Positions 48,060 to 57,471 of a stretch of DNA of 64,000 nt are shown piece after piece. Within the stretch, counting starts at the first letter, position 1. The number at the start of each line of letters is the position of its first letter. Source of the DNA: Paenibacillus wulumuqiensis (lineage in GTDB: Bacteria; Bacillota; Bacilli; Paenibacillales; Paenibacillaceae); contig NZ_LAQP01000001.1 of assembly GCF_000971965.1 (NCBI RefSeq), forward strand, positions 496,001-560,000. Direction: 5' to 3'. The translations under genes were made by a program, and so were the position numbers. The notes under the pieces are model-generated. The model was not told the origin of the DNA. It saw only the letters and a program-made list of their open reading frames with translations, and made no database searches.

Positions 48060-49646
48060 TTAGCTGTTCGCTTTTTTCTCCTGTTCACGCAGTTCGATGC
48101 GGCGGATTTTGCCGGAGCTGGTTTTGGGCAGATCGGTGATGAATTCGACTTTACGCGGGTATTTGTAAGGAGCTGTCCACTGCTTGACATGATTTTGCAG
48201 CTCTCTCGCCAGTTCCGGTGTGCCTTCTATCCCATCTTTTAATACGATAAATGCTTTAACGACATGACCGCGAATCTCATCCGGACTGGCTACAGCGGCG
48301 CATTCCTTGACAGCGGGATGCTTCATCAGCGCTTCTTCCACTTCAAACGGACCGATTGTGTAACCGGAGCTGATAATAATGTCGTCGCCGCGCCCTTCAA
48401 ACCAGAAGTAGCCGTCTTCATCCTTGCGTGCCCGGTCGCCGGTAATAAAGTAGTCGCCGCTAACATTCTCGGCTTTGCGTTCCGGGTCCATATAATAGGT
48501 TTGGAACAGAGCCGGCATATCGGTACGTACCGCGATATTACCAACTTCTCCCGCTGGTACGGGCTGGCCTTCTTCATTAATGATCTCGACGAGTCCCGGA
48601 GACATTGACTGTCCCATTGCGCCAAGGCGAATCTCTGTATTCGTCAGGTTACCGATCAGCAGTGTGCTTTCGGTTTGGCCGTATCCGTCGCGGATCGTCA
48701 AACCGAATTCTCGGTTAAAGGTATGAATCACTTCCTGATTCAGCGGCTCTCCTGCCGATACGGCGCTGCGCAGGCTGGACAGATCATAGCTGCCCAGATC
48801 TTCAAGCTTGGCCATCAGACGGTACTCGGTCGGTGTACAGCACAATACCTGTACGCCATACTGCTGGATCAGCTCCAGGTACTTATGCGGCTGGAACGAT
48901 CCATTATAGACCAGACCGGTTGCTCCGCGGCCGAGAACCGACAGGAACGGACTCCAGATCCATTTTTGCCAGCCCGGGGCAGCAGTCGCCCAGACGATAT
49001 CATCTTCACGAATATCCAGCCAAGGACCGGTGATGCGCAGATGAGCATATGCCCAGCCATGACTGTGAACGACACCTTTTGGGTTGCCGGTTGTTCCGGA
49101 CGTGTAGGCGAGGATCGCCATATCGTCACGGTTCGTAGCCACAGCTTCGAACTGTTCTTCTTCGTTCTTCATCAACTGCTTCAGATCCAGCCAGCCTTCG
49201 GCCAGTTCTGACTGATCGGCAGCGACAGAGATGCGGAATGCCCAGGCAGGCAGTTCCTCATCGATATTGTCCACTTCACTGGTGACCGTTGACCAGGCGA
49301 TGACCGCACGAGCTTCCGAATGACGCAGCCGGTAAGCCAGATCCTTGGCACGCAGCATTTCCGAAGACGGGATAATGACCAGTCCGCTTTTGAGACAGGC
49401 CAGATATATAATATAGGCGGTAATCTGTCTTGGTACCATGACCAGTACGCGATCGCCCTGCTGAAGTCCAAGCTTGAGCAGTCCGTTAGCCAGCCGATTG
49501 GCCTGCTTCAACAATTCGCCATACGAGATTTCCTGTGTATCTCCCTTGTCATTCAGCCATTTGAGCGCTGTTTTGGCGGGATTATGTTTCTCCATTTCGG
49601 AGGTTAGGTTGTATTGCTGAGGTGCAGTCCATTCCTGATATTTCAT
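48060..49646 (-). CDS. AMP-forming acyl-CoA synthetase (MbcS/AcsM-like)
   Basis: A 528-residue adenylate-forming enzyme that activates a carboxylic acid with ATP and CoA. The ATP motif YTSGTTGNPKGVVHSHG, the GYGQTE motif, TGDRARKDEDGYFWFEGRGDD and the catalytic lysine in LPKTSSGKIRR are present. The fold and length fit medium- or branched-chain acyl-CoA synthetases (B. subtilis YtcI, MbcS). The ATG at 49646 has AAAGGGG 9 nt upstream. Monocistronic. The acid substrate is not certain. Confidence 0.88.
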   Translation of the reverse strand: MKYQEWTAPQQYNLTSEMEKHNPAKTALKWLNDKGDTQEISYGELLKQANRLANGLLKLGLQQGDRVLVMVPRQITAYIIYLACLKSGLVIIPSSEMLRAKDLAYRLRHSEARAVIAWSTVTSEVDNIDEELPAWAFRISVAADQSELAEGWLDLKQLMKNEEEQFEAVATNRDDMAILAYTSGTTGNPKGVVHSHGWAYAHLRITGPWLDIREDDIVWATAAPGWQKWIWSPFLSVLGRGATGLVYNGSFQPHKYLELIQQYGVQVLCCTPTEYRLMAKLEDLGSYDLSSLRSAVSAGEPLNQEVIHTFNREFGLTIRDGYGQTESTLLIGNLTNTEIRLGAMGQSMSPGLVEIINEEGQPVPAGEVGNIAVRTDMPALFQTYYMDPERKAENVSGDYFITGDRARKDEDGYFWFEGRGDDIIISSGYTIGPFEVEEALMKHPAVKECAAVASPDEIRGHVVKAFIVLKDGIEGTPELARELQNHVKQWTAPYKYPRKVEFITDLPKTSSGKIRRIELREQEKKANS

Positions 49647-49847
49647 AATTAATTTCCCCTTTATGCTGCAAAATGAATACTGATGATTCACTTCAGTATA
49701 GCATGTCTTAAGACCAGGTTCTAATACTAATTGGCGATTACGCTTACATGATTCGTGCTTATTCGAGCAAAAAAGGAAAATGAAGTTTTCGCGATTTTCT
49801 CGAATAATTGCTGTAAAAGCCCTGTCGGCCGCTCCTTGTACCTCATC

Positions 49848-49883
49848 AAAAAAAGATCAGCCTGCGTCTGTGCAGGCTGATCT
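49848..49883 (-). terminator. Terminator of rhaD
   Basis: AGATCAGCCTGC pairs with GCAGGCTGATCT (12 bp, 6-nt loop); TTTTTTT follows on minus. Confidence 0.88.
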
Positions 49884-49939
49884 CTGAGTCTCTTTTTCAC
49901 ATAATCTTCATATTATATAGTCTGAGCATACCGCTTTTC

Positions 49940-50797
49940 TTATATCGTTGCTTTTAAAATCCCAGGTCTTGGAGTGACTCCGAATGCCTGAGCGAGATCT
50001 GTCAGCTGCTGCTCGGTAATACGTTGTTGGATCGGCAGATGAGCAATTTTCATATAGATCTGGGCTGCCTTTTCGATCGTCTCAATCAGACCGAATGCTT
50101 CATCAATCGTTGCCCCCGCACCGAAGATTCCATGCTGCGGCCACAGGACAGCGCGGTGTTCTTTCATTTTCTGTGCAGTCGCACGTCCGATTTCACTGGA
50201 ACCCGGAACCATCCACGGAATCACGCCGATTCCATCGGAAAACACAACGATACATTCCGTGCACATTTCCCACAGCGTGCGGGTAAATGCATTCTCATCC
50301 AGCGTATGAACAAAAGTCATCGCCAGCGTATGGGTCGCATGATTGTGCATGACAACGCGATGCTGCGGATCGATCTTGAGACGCTCGATATGACTCATAA
50401 AATGAGCCGGCAGCTCGCTCGTCGGCACAGCCCCGTTACTCAGTCCCCACAGCAGTTCCAGCTGTTCTCCATTCTCGGATACACGCAGCACACCAAGGTT
50501 TCCTTCAGGGTCATCGATGACGTTTTTAAAATATTTGCCTGATCCGGTGACGATAAAATAGCGACCAGCCAGCTCATGAACCGGAAAAGCAGGTTCAAAG
50601 CGCCGAATGACATGATGGATATCCAGATACTGAGCCACCTGCTGCTCATCCAGAATACAGCTGACATTCCCACCATTACGTTCATCCCAGCCAAAACGCC
50701 ACATATTACGGGTAATCTTCGCCATCTCGCGTATAAATGGAATCTGTTCTGCTTGAATCCGAATCGGCTGTTGATCAGGCATCGTCGTATACATCAT
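49940..50797 (-). CDS. rhaD: Rhamnulose-1-phosphate aldolase RhaD
   Basis: A class II, zinc-dependent aldolase of 285 residues that cleaves L-rhamnulose-1-phosphate to dihydroxyacetone phosphate and L-lactaldehyde. Close to E. coli RhaD throughout: [54 protein letters not shown]. Zinc ligands H151, H153 and H222 and catalytic E128 are conserved. AGGGGAG is upstream of the ATG. Unusually, no rhamnose isomerase, kinase or regulator is beside it, so the pathway genes must be elsewhere. A large AT-rich palindrome lies 83 nt upstream. Confidence 0.93.
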   Translation of the reverse strand: MMYTTMPDQQPIRIQAEQIPFIREMAKITRNMWRFGWDERNGGNVSCILDEQQVAQYLDIHHVIRRFEPAFPVHELAGRYFIVTGSGKYFKNVIDDPEGNLGVLRVSENGEQLELLWGLSNGAVPTSELPAHFMSHIERLKIDPQHRVVMHNHATHTLAMTFVHTLDENAFTRTLWEMCTECIVVFSDGIGVIPWMVPGSSEIGRATAQKMKEHRAVLWPQHGIFGAGATIDEAFGLIETIEKAAQIYMKIAHLPIQQRITEQQLTDLAQAFGVTPRPGILKATI

Positions 50798-50879
50798 AGT
50801 TCTCTCCCCTGGTTATCCGAATAAGTTCTACTCCTTTATTCTAATCTTCTGCATGTTGCAAGTCAATAATAAACGGATA

Positions 50880-50925
50880 AAAACAAATATAAATAAAAAT
50901 TATAATGTTTATTTATATTTGTTTT
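50880..50925. repeat. Perfect 18-bp AT-rich inverted repeat
   Basis: AAAACAAATATAAATAAA (50880-50897) and its exact reverse complement (50908-50925) with a 10-nt loop containing TATAAT. It lies between divergent rhaD and the glucanase gene. It could be an operator for rhaD or a cruciform/antiterminator element; without a T-run it is not a terminator. Confidence 0.65.
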
Positions 50926-51087
50926 ATTGCACATTAGAAATAATGGATTGAAAATAACCGGTTACAGATAGTGTTTTATCGAAGAGTATGTGCATTTCTA
51001 CGCAGTCAGGAAATAGAGCTAGTTTTGTAAGCATTTACACATTAGAATATATTGGAAATTATCCTATTTAAAAGGTGGTTGTGTTTA

Positions 51088-52320
51088 ATGAAGAAACAGC
51101 TTTTCTCCCTCTTATTATCTACAGTATGCGCCGCTGGATTAGTCATCCCATGGAATGCCAATCCACAGACTGCGGAGGCCTCTTCGTCCAGTGGCTGGGT
51201 GCCGGTATGGGCGGATGATTTTAATGGACCCAATGGCAGCGGCGTAGATACGTCCAAGTGGAATCAGGAGATCGGCAACAATAACGGCTGGGGCAACAAC
51301 GAGCTGCAGTACTACACCAACCGCACCAATAACTCTTATATGGAGAACGGCAATCTGGTTATTCAGGCGCTCAAGGAGAATTATCAGGGCTCCCAGTACA
51401 CCTCCGCCCGTCTGACTACCGCCAACAAATTTGATATGAAATACGGCAAAATCGATATCCGTGCCAAAGTTCCTTATGGTAAAGGAATCTGGCCTGCCGC
51501 CTGGATGCTGGGCAGCGATATCGCCAGCAATCCATGGCCGGGCAGCGGTGAGATCGATGTTATGGAATATATTGGACCGCCAGCACCAAATACTGTCTAT
51601 GGAACAATTCATGGTCCCGGTTATTCCGGTGATAAAGGGCTGTCGGCTGCCTATACGATCGGTGAGCCGTTCAGCAACGGGTTCCACAACTATACGGTAG
51701 AATGGGAACCTGGCGTTATTCGCTGGTATGTAGACGGTAATCTGTATCATACCCGTACTCCTGCAGATGTAGGCGACAACACCTGGGCGTATGACAAGCC
51801 ATTCTTCCTGCTGCTCAATCTGGCTGTCGGCGGCAACTGGCCGGGCTATCCGGATGCCAGCACCGCTTTTCCGCAGAAGCTGCTCGTCGATTATGTCCAT
51901 GTGTTCCAGCGTGAGGGCGGCTACAATATCGTCGCACTCAAAGCCGGAGCCAATGGTAAGTATGTTGTAGCTGAAGATTACGGCAGAGGGGCTCTGATCG
52001 CCCGTTCGGACAATGTTAGCACATGGGAGCGTTTTGAACTGATCGATCTGGGCAGCAGCCGTGTAGCCCTGCGCTCCATGATCAACGGCAAGTATGTATC
52101 CGCTGATAACAATGGAACCAGCCCATTAATCGCCAATAAGACATCCATCGGTACATGGGAGACGTTTCAGATCGGGACAACCCCAGATGGCAAGCGAACG
52201 CTCAAGTCGCTGGCTAATAACAAATACGTTACGGCTGACAATACAGGCAGCAGTCCACTCATTGCCAACCGTACAACGGTCGGCGGCGCCTGGGAGGCTT
52301 TTGAAGTGGTAAAGCAATAG
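51088..52320 (+). CDS. Secreted GH16 endo-beta-1,3(4)-glucanase with fascin-like domain
   Basis: A 411-residue secreted enzyme that cleaves beta-1,3- (laminarin) or mixed-linkage glucans. Signal peptide about 1-32 (to AEA). GH16 catalytic domain about 36-282 with the active-site strand GEIDVME: nucleophile E155 and acid/base E160. The C-terminal 125 residues form a beta-trefoil of the fascin type, with three repeats of the pattern NGKYV-x-A-(D/E)-N-x(6)-LIA-(N/R), probably carbohydrate-binding. AAAGGTGG precedes the ATG at 51088; the upstream ATG at 51052 would spoil the signal peptide. Confidence 0.92.
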   Translation: MKKQLFSLLLSTVCAAGLVIPWNANPQTAEASSSSGWVPVWADDFNGPNGSGVDTSKWNQEIGNNNGWGNNELQYYTNRTNNSYMENGNLVIQALKENYQGSQYTSARLTTANKFDMKYGKIDIRAKVPYGKGIWPAAWMLGSDIASNPWPGSGEIDVMEYIGPPAPNTVYGTIHGPGYSGDKGLSAAYTIGEPFSNGFHNYTVEWEPGVIRWYVDGNLYHTRTPADVGDNTWAYDKPFFLLLNLAVGGNWPGYPDASTAFPQKLLVDYVHVFQREGGYNIVALKAGANGKYVVAEDYGRGALIARSDNVSTWERFELIDLGSSRVALRSMINGKYVSADNNGTSPLIANKTSIGTWETFQIGTTPDGKRTLKSLANNKYVTADNTGSSPLIANRTTVGGAWEAFEVVKQ

Positions 52321-52508
52321 CTGATGGCTTGGTACAACTGTAGATTTTTCTTTGGCAATTACGGTAACCGGAAGATCCTTGTACGTGCTGCATCCGGAAG
52401 AAAATGAACATCCAGCCACTACCATTATTATGCACGGTTTGCTGATCCAACCCAATATAACGTTAAATAAAGTAAGTTAGATGAACAAATGAAATGGAGC
52501 AAAGAAAA

Positions 52509-52561
52509 ACAAAGCAAAAAGAGCTTAACCGCTTATGGGGGTTAAGCTCTTTTTGCTTTGT
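52509..52561. terminator. Bidirectional terminator, glucanase / Cys-rich gene
   Basis: A perfect 22-bp stem (52509-52530 with 52540-52561) and 9-nt loop, with A/T-rich outer parts that supply T-runs on both strands. It is the longest perfect hairpin in the window. Confidence 0.85.
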
Positions 52562-52624
52562 ACTGCAGCTAATCTGCATCTTCAACTGCTCTGCGGTCTG
52601 GAATACAGTTATCCGGCGCACTGT

Positions 52625-53239
52625 TCAGAATTTAGAACGGCAGCCCATTGCTTCCTTTGCGACCAGCAGGATGTGTTCTGCCAATTCGCCGGCAGCTTCT
52701 TCATTGCCTTCCTCAAAAATAAAAGGCCCCAATACATACTCATTAATATGCAGAGGTGCACCGGTCCGGTCTCCTTCTACAAAGGCATCCTGATAAAAAA
52801 TCCGGTGATAACAGGCATAGTCTTCCATTCCGTAAAACTCGGCATAATCCGCTTCGGGATCGTTCTGGAGAATAAAATGATGTTCATCCTCCACTATCAG
52901 ATTACGTACCGGCCGTGAAGCCACATAGACAGCAGCTGTCCAAAATATCCCCTGGCACTTCTGGCATTCTCCACACGCATAGGACGTATCATACCAGTCA
53001 CTGCCCAGAATACTGCTTCGTATTCCTGTAATCATATCGCTATCCATATATACATAACGATCCTCAAGCTCCGGCAATCCGGGATAAATATGCACCTGCT
53101 GCTTGTTGCCAGCCTTTGGATCCGGCTCTACCCGGATCAGGACTTCCTGGCAATGCGGGCAATGATGTTCAATCGCAGCCATTTTAAATTCTTTCATGGG
53201 CTGCTGAAATACTTTTAGAAATGCTCCTGATGTGTTCAT
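52625..53239 (-). CDS. Conserved hypothetical protein with two Cys pairs
   Basis: A 204-residue cytosolic protein that I do not recognise. The N-terminus has CPHC (around residue 27) and the middle CGECQKC (around 88), together a likely four-Cys zinc knuckle. The C-terminal half is acidic and aromatic. The start is unsure: the ATG at 53239 has GGAG 7 nt upstream. It has its own terminator downstream. Confidence 0.6.
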   Translation of the reverse strand: MNTSGAFLKVFQQPMKEFKMAAIEHHCPHCQEVLIRVEPDPKAGNKQQVHIYPGLPELEDRYVYMDSDMITGIRSSILGSDWYDTSYACGECQKCQGIFWTAAVYVASRPVRNLIVEDEHHFILQNDPEADYAEFYGMEDYACYHRIFYQDAFVEGDRTGAPLHINEYVLGPFIFEEGNEEAAGELAEHILLVAKEAMGCRSKF

Positions 53240-53619
53240 GTTCATTCTCCAATCACCTGTAGATCATACTCCAATCTTTTCTGTACGAATTGGGTATTAG
53301 GACATGATTCGTTACGCAACTATGCGCCGACTCTTTAACAAGTATACTACAAATTAGGTTTTATGACCCAATTTGAATGGAGATTTCCAAGTAGAACTTG
53401 GTCAAAGTAAATAATCGTTCTGTACGTATACCAATTTTTACCTGATTTACCACAGATAATATAAGTCGAAGATCCCAAGCAATAAACAAAAAAGAGCCAG
53501 TCACCTGGCTCTTTCTGTTACGGATTATATTTGAATAGGAGTGCTCTTTCGCTCTGCCTACTCCGGTAATTGTAGAATTTGATAAAAACTAAGTTCCTGT
53601 TATTACAGGTGAAATACAA
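53240..53619. other. Gap between MFS and Cys-rich genes
   Basis: 380 nt; holds only the MFS terminator (53487-53516) and the promoter region for the minus-strand Cys-rich gene. Nothing else recognised. Confidence 0.45.
53487..53516 (-). terminator. Terminator of the qdoI-MFS operon
   Basis: AAAGAGCCAG pairs with CTGGCTCTTT around a 4-nt loop; TTTTTTG follows on minus. Confidence 0.85.
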
Positions 53620-54954
53620 TCAGGATTGGCGTTCTCCCCGCTGCAGAAAACGGAAGCAGCCTGCAAAGATGATCAGTATCCAGATCGCAAATACAAGGAA
53701 AATCAAGCTAAACACGCTTGGCTGTCCGCTGCCCAGCAATACACTCGGAGACCAGCCGATATGCGCCTGATCCAGAATCAGACCGAGTATGGTCGTACCG
53801 ATCGCCCCGGAGATAAAGCTCAGCATCATATACATGCCCATGCCTACCCCTACCTGTGGTCCTGACAGAGTACGGGATACCGTATTGGCCAGTCCAACCT
53901 GGGCAAATGTCAGCCCTGTATTGCCAATAACAAGCAGCAGCATGATGATCAGATACGATCCGCCGGTAAACAGCGAGATCAGCACATAGGTCAGCAGCTG
54001 AAGGCTAAAGGCAATACCGAGCAGGAACGAATTGCCCTTGCTGTCGGCAATACGACCGCCAATAATACCGAAGATCGCAGCGATCAGAGCACCTGGGAAC
54101 ATTACCAGTCCGGTAGTAAACGAAGTCAATCCATTTACACTGCTCAGCAATTGCGGGATCAGGTACGGCACGCACAGATTGAAGATCAGCACCAGACAGG
54201 CAATAATCATCGTCATCGTATAGGCGCCATTACGGAAGATCGCCGGGTCCAGAAATGGCTGTTTGGCTCTACGGATATACAGTATAAATACAGCCAGCAC
54301 GATAATCGTCAGCAGACTGAGCAGTCCGCTCGTATAGGTAATTGCCAGCAGCAGCAGGGTAACCGTACCGGCCAGCAGCACACCACCGACCAGATCGATC
54401 CGGGATGGATGCGTCTGATCCTTGTCCAGGTATTTACGGAAAAATGGAATGGTCACCAGCGACAGCAAGCTGATCGCAAACAGATAACGCCAGTCCGCAA
54501 AGCTGGTAATCAGTCCGGCAACAATTGGTCCCACTGCGGTACCCAGTGCCATCCCCGACGAGGTAATTCCCAGTGCTCTGCCCCGCTTCTCGGCAGATAC
54601 ATAACGGATCGGAATCACCATCGAAGACGCCGGAATCACGGAAGCACCTGCCGACTGCAGAATACGTCCGACAATAACCATCCAGAAGCTCGACGAGATA
54701 AAGCCCAGCACCGAACCGACAGCAAACAGACAGAGTCCGAAGGTAAGCAAATTTTTCAGTTTGTAACGGTCAGCCAGCTTCCCGTAGGTAACCGAGCCAA
54801 TCGCATAGATAATAATGTATGAAGTCACAACCCAGCTGACCTGTGAGCTGGATAAATCAAAGTCTGCACGCAGCGCAGGCAGCGCCACATTGAACATTGT
54901 GGAGTTCATTACAGACAGAACCATGGCAAATGCCAGTACAAAAATGATTTTCAT
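53620..54954 (-). CDS. MFS exporter (DHA2, EmrB/LmrB type)
   Basis: A 14-TM-type drug exporter of 444 residues. Start MKIIFVLAFAMVLSVMNSTMFNVALPALRADFDLSSSQVSW is characteristic; motif A is YGKLADRYKLKNL and the antiporter motif is GITSSGMALGTAVGPIVAGL. It lies 81 nt after qdoI on the same strand, so it is probably in one operon and may export flavonoids or breakdown products. In B. subtilis the quercetinase and exporter LmrB share LmrA/QdoR control. Confidence 0.87.
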   Translation of the reverse strand: MKIIFVLAFAMVLSVMNSTMFNVALPALRADFDLSSSQVSWVVTSYIIIYAIGSVTYGKLADRYKLKNLLTFGLCLFAVGSVLGFISSSFWMVIVGRILQSAGASVIPASSMVIPIRYVSAEKRGRALGITSSGMALGTAVGPIVAGLITSFADWRYLFAISLLSLVTIPFFRKYLDKDQTHPSRIDLVGGVLLAGTVTLLLLAITYTSGLLSLLTIIVLAVFILYIRRAKQPFLDPAIFRNGAYTMTMIIACLVLIFNLCVPYLIPQLLSSVNGLTSFTTGLVMFPGALIAAIFGIIGGRIADSKGNSFLLGIAFSLQLLTYVLISLFTGGSYLIIMLLLVIGNTGLTFAQVGLANTVSRTLSGPQVGVGMGMYMMLSFISGAIGTTILGLILDQAHIGWSPSVLLGSGQPSVFSLIFLVFAIWILIIFAGCFRFLQRGERQS

Positions 54955-55035
54955 GTTAAATGCACCCTTGAATGATATTACAGGATATAGAGACCAGCCC
55001 TATACCCTGTATATGTCCTCTTATCCTTTATTGAA

Positions 55036-56073
55036 TTATTTCTTCTGGTGAGAGTTCGGCGGTCCTACGACATTCAGATCCAGTGTCTCGATGTTCGCCA
55101 TCAGACGGTCAATACGCGCTGGTCCCGGGTTGTTCGGGAACATGTAATGTTCGTATTCGTCACCCAGCAGACGGAAGAACGGTTCGAACAATCCGCTGAC
55201 GAGCAGCCCCACGACTTTGGTAAAGTGATCATCCAGACGGTAGGAGTGAACCGTACCGGCAGGTACATGCAGGAAGTCGCCCGGGAACAGCTGAATCTCT
55301 TCATCATTCGCCCACATGGTCATACGGCCCTGTGTGCAGAAGAATGTCTCGGTATGATGATCATGGTAGTGGGATACGATCTCATCCCCTTTTGGACCAT
55401 CACTGGCAACGACGATATAGGCACCATCAGTCGTCTTCTGGGTAGCGAGCAGACGGTGTACCTGGTCACCGGTCAGCAGGCGGATACCTTCGCCGCTCTC
55501 CAGTACATAATTGCCCACTTCTTCCGGTACGATGTGATTACTGACCAGCTCATATGCCGGGAATTCGGTGCTGCCAGCAGAGAATACGATATCCGCATTC
55601 TGCTCAGCCTGACGGCGGTGCTCCTCGGAATAGGCATGATCCGTAAATGGCGGATATTCGATATGCTCGTACGATTGACCAAGAGCCGGATAGACTTTGG
55701 TAATATCGCCGGAGATCGAGTACGAGATGAAGCTGTTACGGTGTCCAAGCAGCTGATACGCATGCTCGGTACCCGGAGTAATATGTGCATAGTCACCCGG
55801 CAGCAGCAGATGGCTCTGTCCGTCAATTACGAACTGTACACGTCCTTCCATCACATAGATGGATTCATACGTATTCGGATGACTGTGCATCGGGAAGCTC
55901 TCGCCTTTGGGTCCGCCGATAACTGCTGCGGAGAAAATATCACCTGTGCTCTCTGCGTTGGCAATAATCGTGGCGACCTGATTGCCGAACAGATAACGGT
56001 CTCCGTCCCCTCTGCGCAGCAGATAAGGCATCTTTTCCTGAGGTAAATGGGTAATAAGCTTGGTTGTTGTCAT
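55036..56073 (-). CDS. qdoI: Quercetin 2,3-dioxygenase QdoI
   Basis: A bicupin metal-dependent enzyme of 345 residues that opens quercetin and related flavonols with release of CO. It is very close to B. subtilis QdoI (YxaG): EKMPYLLRRGDGDRYLFG, GGPKGESFPMHSH and PGDFLHVPAGTVHSYRLD. Both metal sites are intact: H63, H65, E70, H104 and H235, H237, E242, H276. AGGAGG is 6 nt before the ATG at 56073. Divergent from an AraC gene and co-directional with an MFS exporter. Confidence 0.92.
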   Translation of the reverse strand: MTTTKLITHLPQEKMPYLLRRGDGDRYLFGNQVATIIANAESTGDIFSAAVIGGPKGESFPMHSHPNTYESIYVMEGRVQFVIDGQSHLLLPGDYAHITPGTEHAYQLLGHRNSFISYSISGDITKVYPALGQSYEHIEYPPFTDHAYSEEHRRQAEQNADIVFSAGSTEFPAYELVSNHIVPEEVGNYVLESGEGIRLLTGDQVHRLLATQKTTDGAYIVVASDGPKGDEIVSHYHDHHTETFFCTQGRMTMWANDEEIQLFPGDFLHVPAGTVHSYRLDDHFTKVVGLLVSGLFEPFFRLLGDEYEHYMFPNNPGPARIDRLMANIETLDLNVVGPPNSHQKK

Positions 56074-56272
56074 AATAATCCTCCTGTAGGTATGCAATAA
56101 ATGAGAATGTTATTTACGCTGAAGGTATGCTGATTCATCCTGTCCAGACCTTTAACAGTGCAGTGATGCTCAAAACCTTACTTATTTATTGTAGCCAACA
56201 TCATAAATTTGAAATATAGTTAAAGACGACAGAGTTATGGGCAATTACGACATGAATCCAGGAGAACACCTA

Positions 56273-57232
56273 ATGACCACATCTGAACTAAAAATAGTAG
56301 ACCATCCTTTTGAAAATAATAATCCGCTCTCTTTCCTGACGATCGACGTTATGCAATCCTACCAGCAGCATGCGCATCCGTTCTATGAAATCATCTATGT
56401 GTCAGAAGGCAGAGGACTGCTGTTCATCGATAAGGAATCACTGGAAGTATCTGAGGGCGATCTGTTCTTTATTCCGATTGGTATTCATCATATGTTCTAC
56501 CGACAGGACAACAAGCAGCCGGCTCAGCTGCAGATTATGAACTGCATGTTTTTGCCGGAAGTGCTAATGACAAGTGATACCCAGGAAAATCTGGCATGGG
56601 ATGAAGAATTTCAGGAGATTGCCGGATTTTTCCGCAGGACCGAGCGCTGGCTGGGGTACCGGGAGCAAAATAATGAATTTGCCCGGATTATGTATTCCAT
56701 GCATCTCAATCAGATGAATGCAACTCCCGGCTATCGATATAAGCTGTACCTCTCACTGCTGGAGCTGCTGCATACGATGCATATGCACAGCCAGTTCAGC
56801 TATCCGGCGGCTCCGATGAAGATCGAAGATCCGGTGACTTTTACCACCAATTATGTACAGACCCATTACCGTGATCCGCTCAAGCTGGAAGAGCTCTGCC
56901 AGTGGATATCCATCAGCCCGCGTCACCTCCAGCGCAAGCTAAAACAGGCGACCGGTCAGACGTTTATCCAACTGCTGCAAAATGTGCGTGTTATGCAAAG
57001 CTGTGAGCTGCTGATCGAGACCGATTGGAGCGTGCAGACGATCGCTGTCGAAGTCGGTGTGCACGATATGAAGTACTTTTACCGGATATTCAAATCCCGC
57101 TGCGGTCTGACCCCTTCCCAGTTCCGCAAGCAGCATACCGGCGGTACTCGGGAAGCGGGAGGACAGCCGCATACCGAAAGCAATCCACGACCAAATTCAC
57201 AAAAATATACCGACGACAGTTCCAAACTGTGA
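56273..57232 (+). CDS. AraC-family transcriptional regulator
   Basis: A 319-residue regulator with an N-terminal AraC-type cupin (QHAHPFYEIIYVSEGRGLLFID, about 25-105) and a C-terminal double HTH (about 190-290; LEELCQWISISPRHLQRKLKQATG and VGVHDMKYFYRIFKSRCGLTPSQFRKQ). AGGAG lies 8 nt before the ATG at 56273. Divergent from qdoI, so a flavonoid-responsive activator is likely. The terminal 30 residues are low complexity. Confidence 0.85.
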   Translation: MTTSELKIVDHPFENNNPLSFLTIDVMQSYQQHAHPFYEIIYVSEGRGLLFIDKESLEVSEGDLFFIPIGIHHMFYRQDNKQPAQLQIMNCMFLPEVLMTSDTQENLAWDEEFQEIAGFFRRTERWLGYREQNNEFARIMYSMHLNQMNATPGYRYKLYLSLLELLHTMHMHSQFSYPAAPMKIEDPVTFTTNYVQTHYRDPLKLEELCQWISISPRHLQRKLKQATGQTFIQLLQNVRVMQSCELLIETDWSVQTIAVEVGVHDMKYFYRIFKSRCGLTPSQFRKQHTGGTREAGGQPHTESNPRPNSQKYTDDSSKL

Positions 57233-57369
57233 ACGAATGGGCAGACTGACGATATTCCCGAACCCAAAACAAAGCAGGATATCGAGGATTACTTCCGACC
57301 CGAATGATGCAGGATATCGAACATCATCTGATATTAGGAACAGAGTAGCCTTGGATCATCTTCACGCAT

Positions 57370-57410
57370 AAAAGCCGGAGGGATATTTTCCCTCCGGCTT
57401 TTGTGTTTTT
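57370..57410 (+). terminator. Terminator of the AraC gene
   Basis: AAAAGCCGGAGGG pairs with CCCTCCGGCTTTT, then TGTGTTTTT. It can also act on the convergent SDR gene. Confidence 0.85.
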
Positions 57411-57471
57411 ATTTCCTATTCAATTGTTATCCCGGTCGATGCTGTTATGCATCGGTCTGTAATGAACTTGC

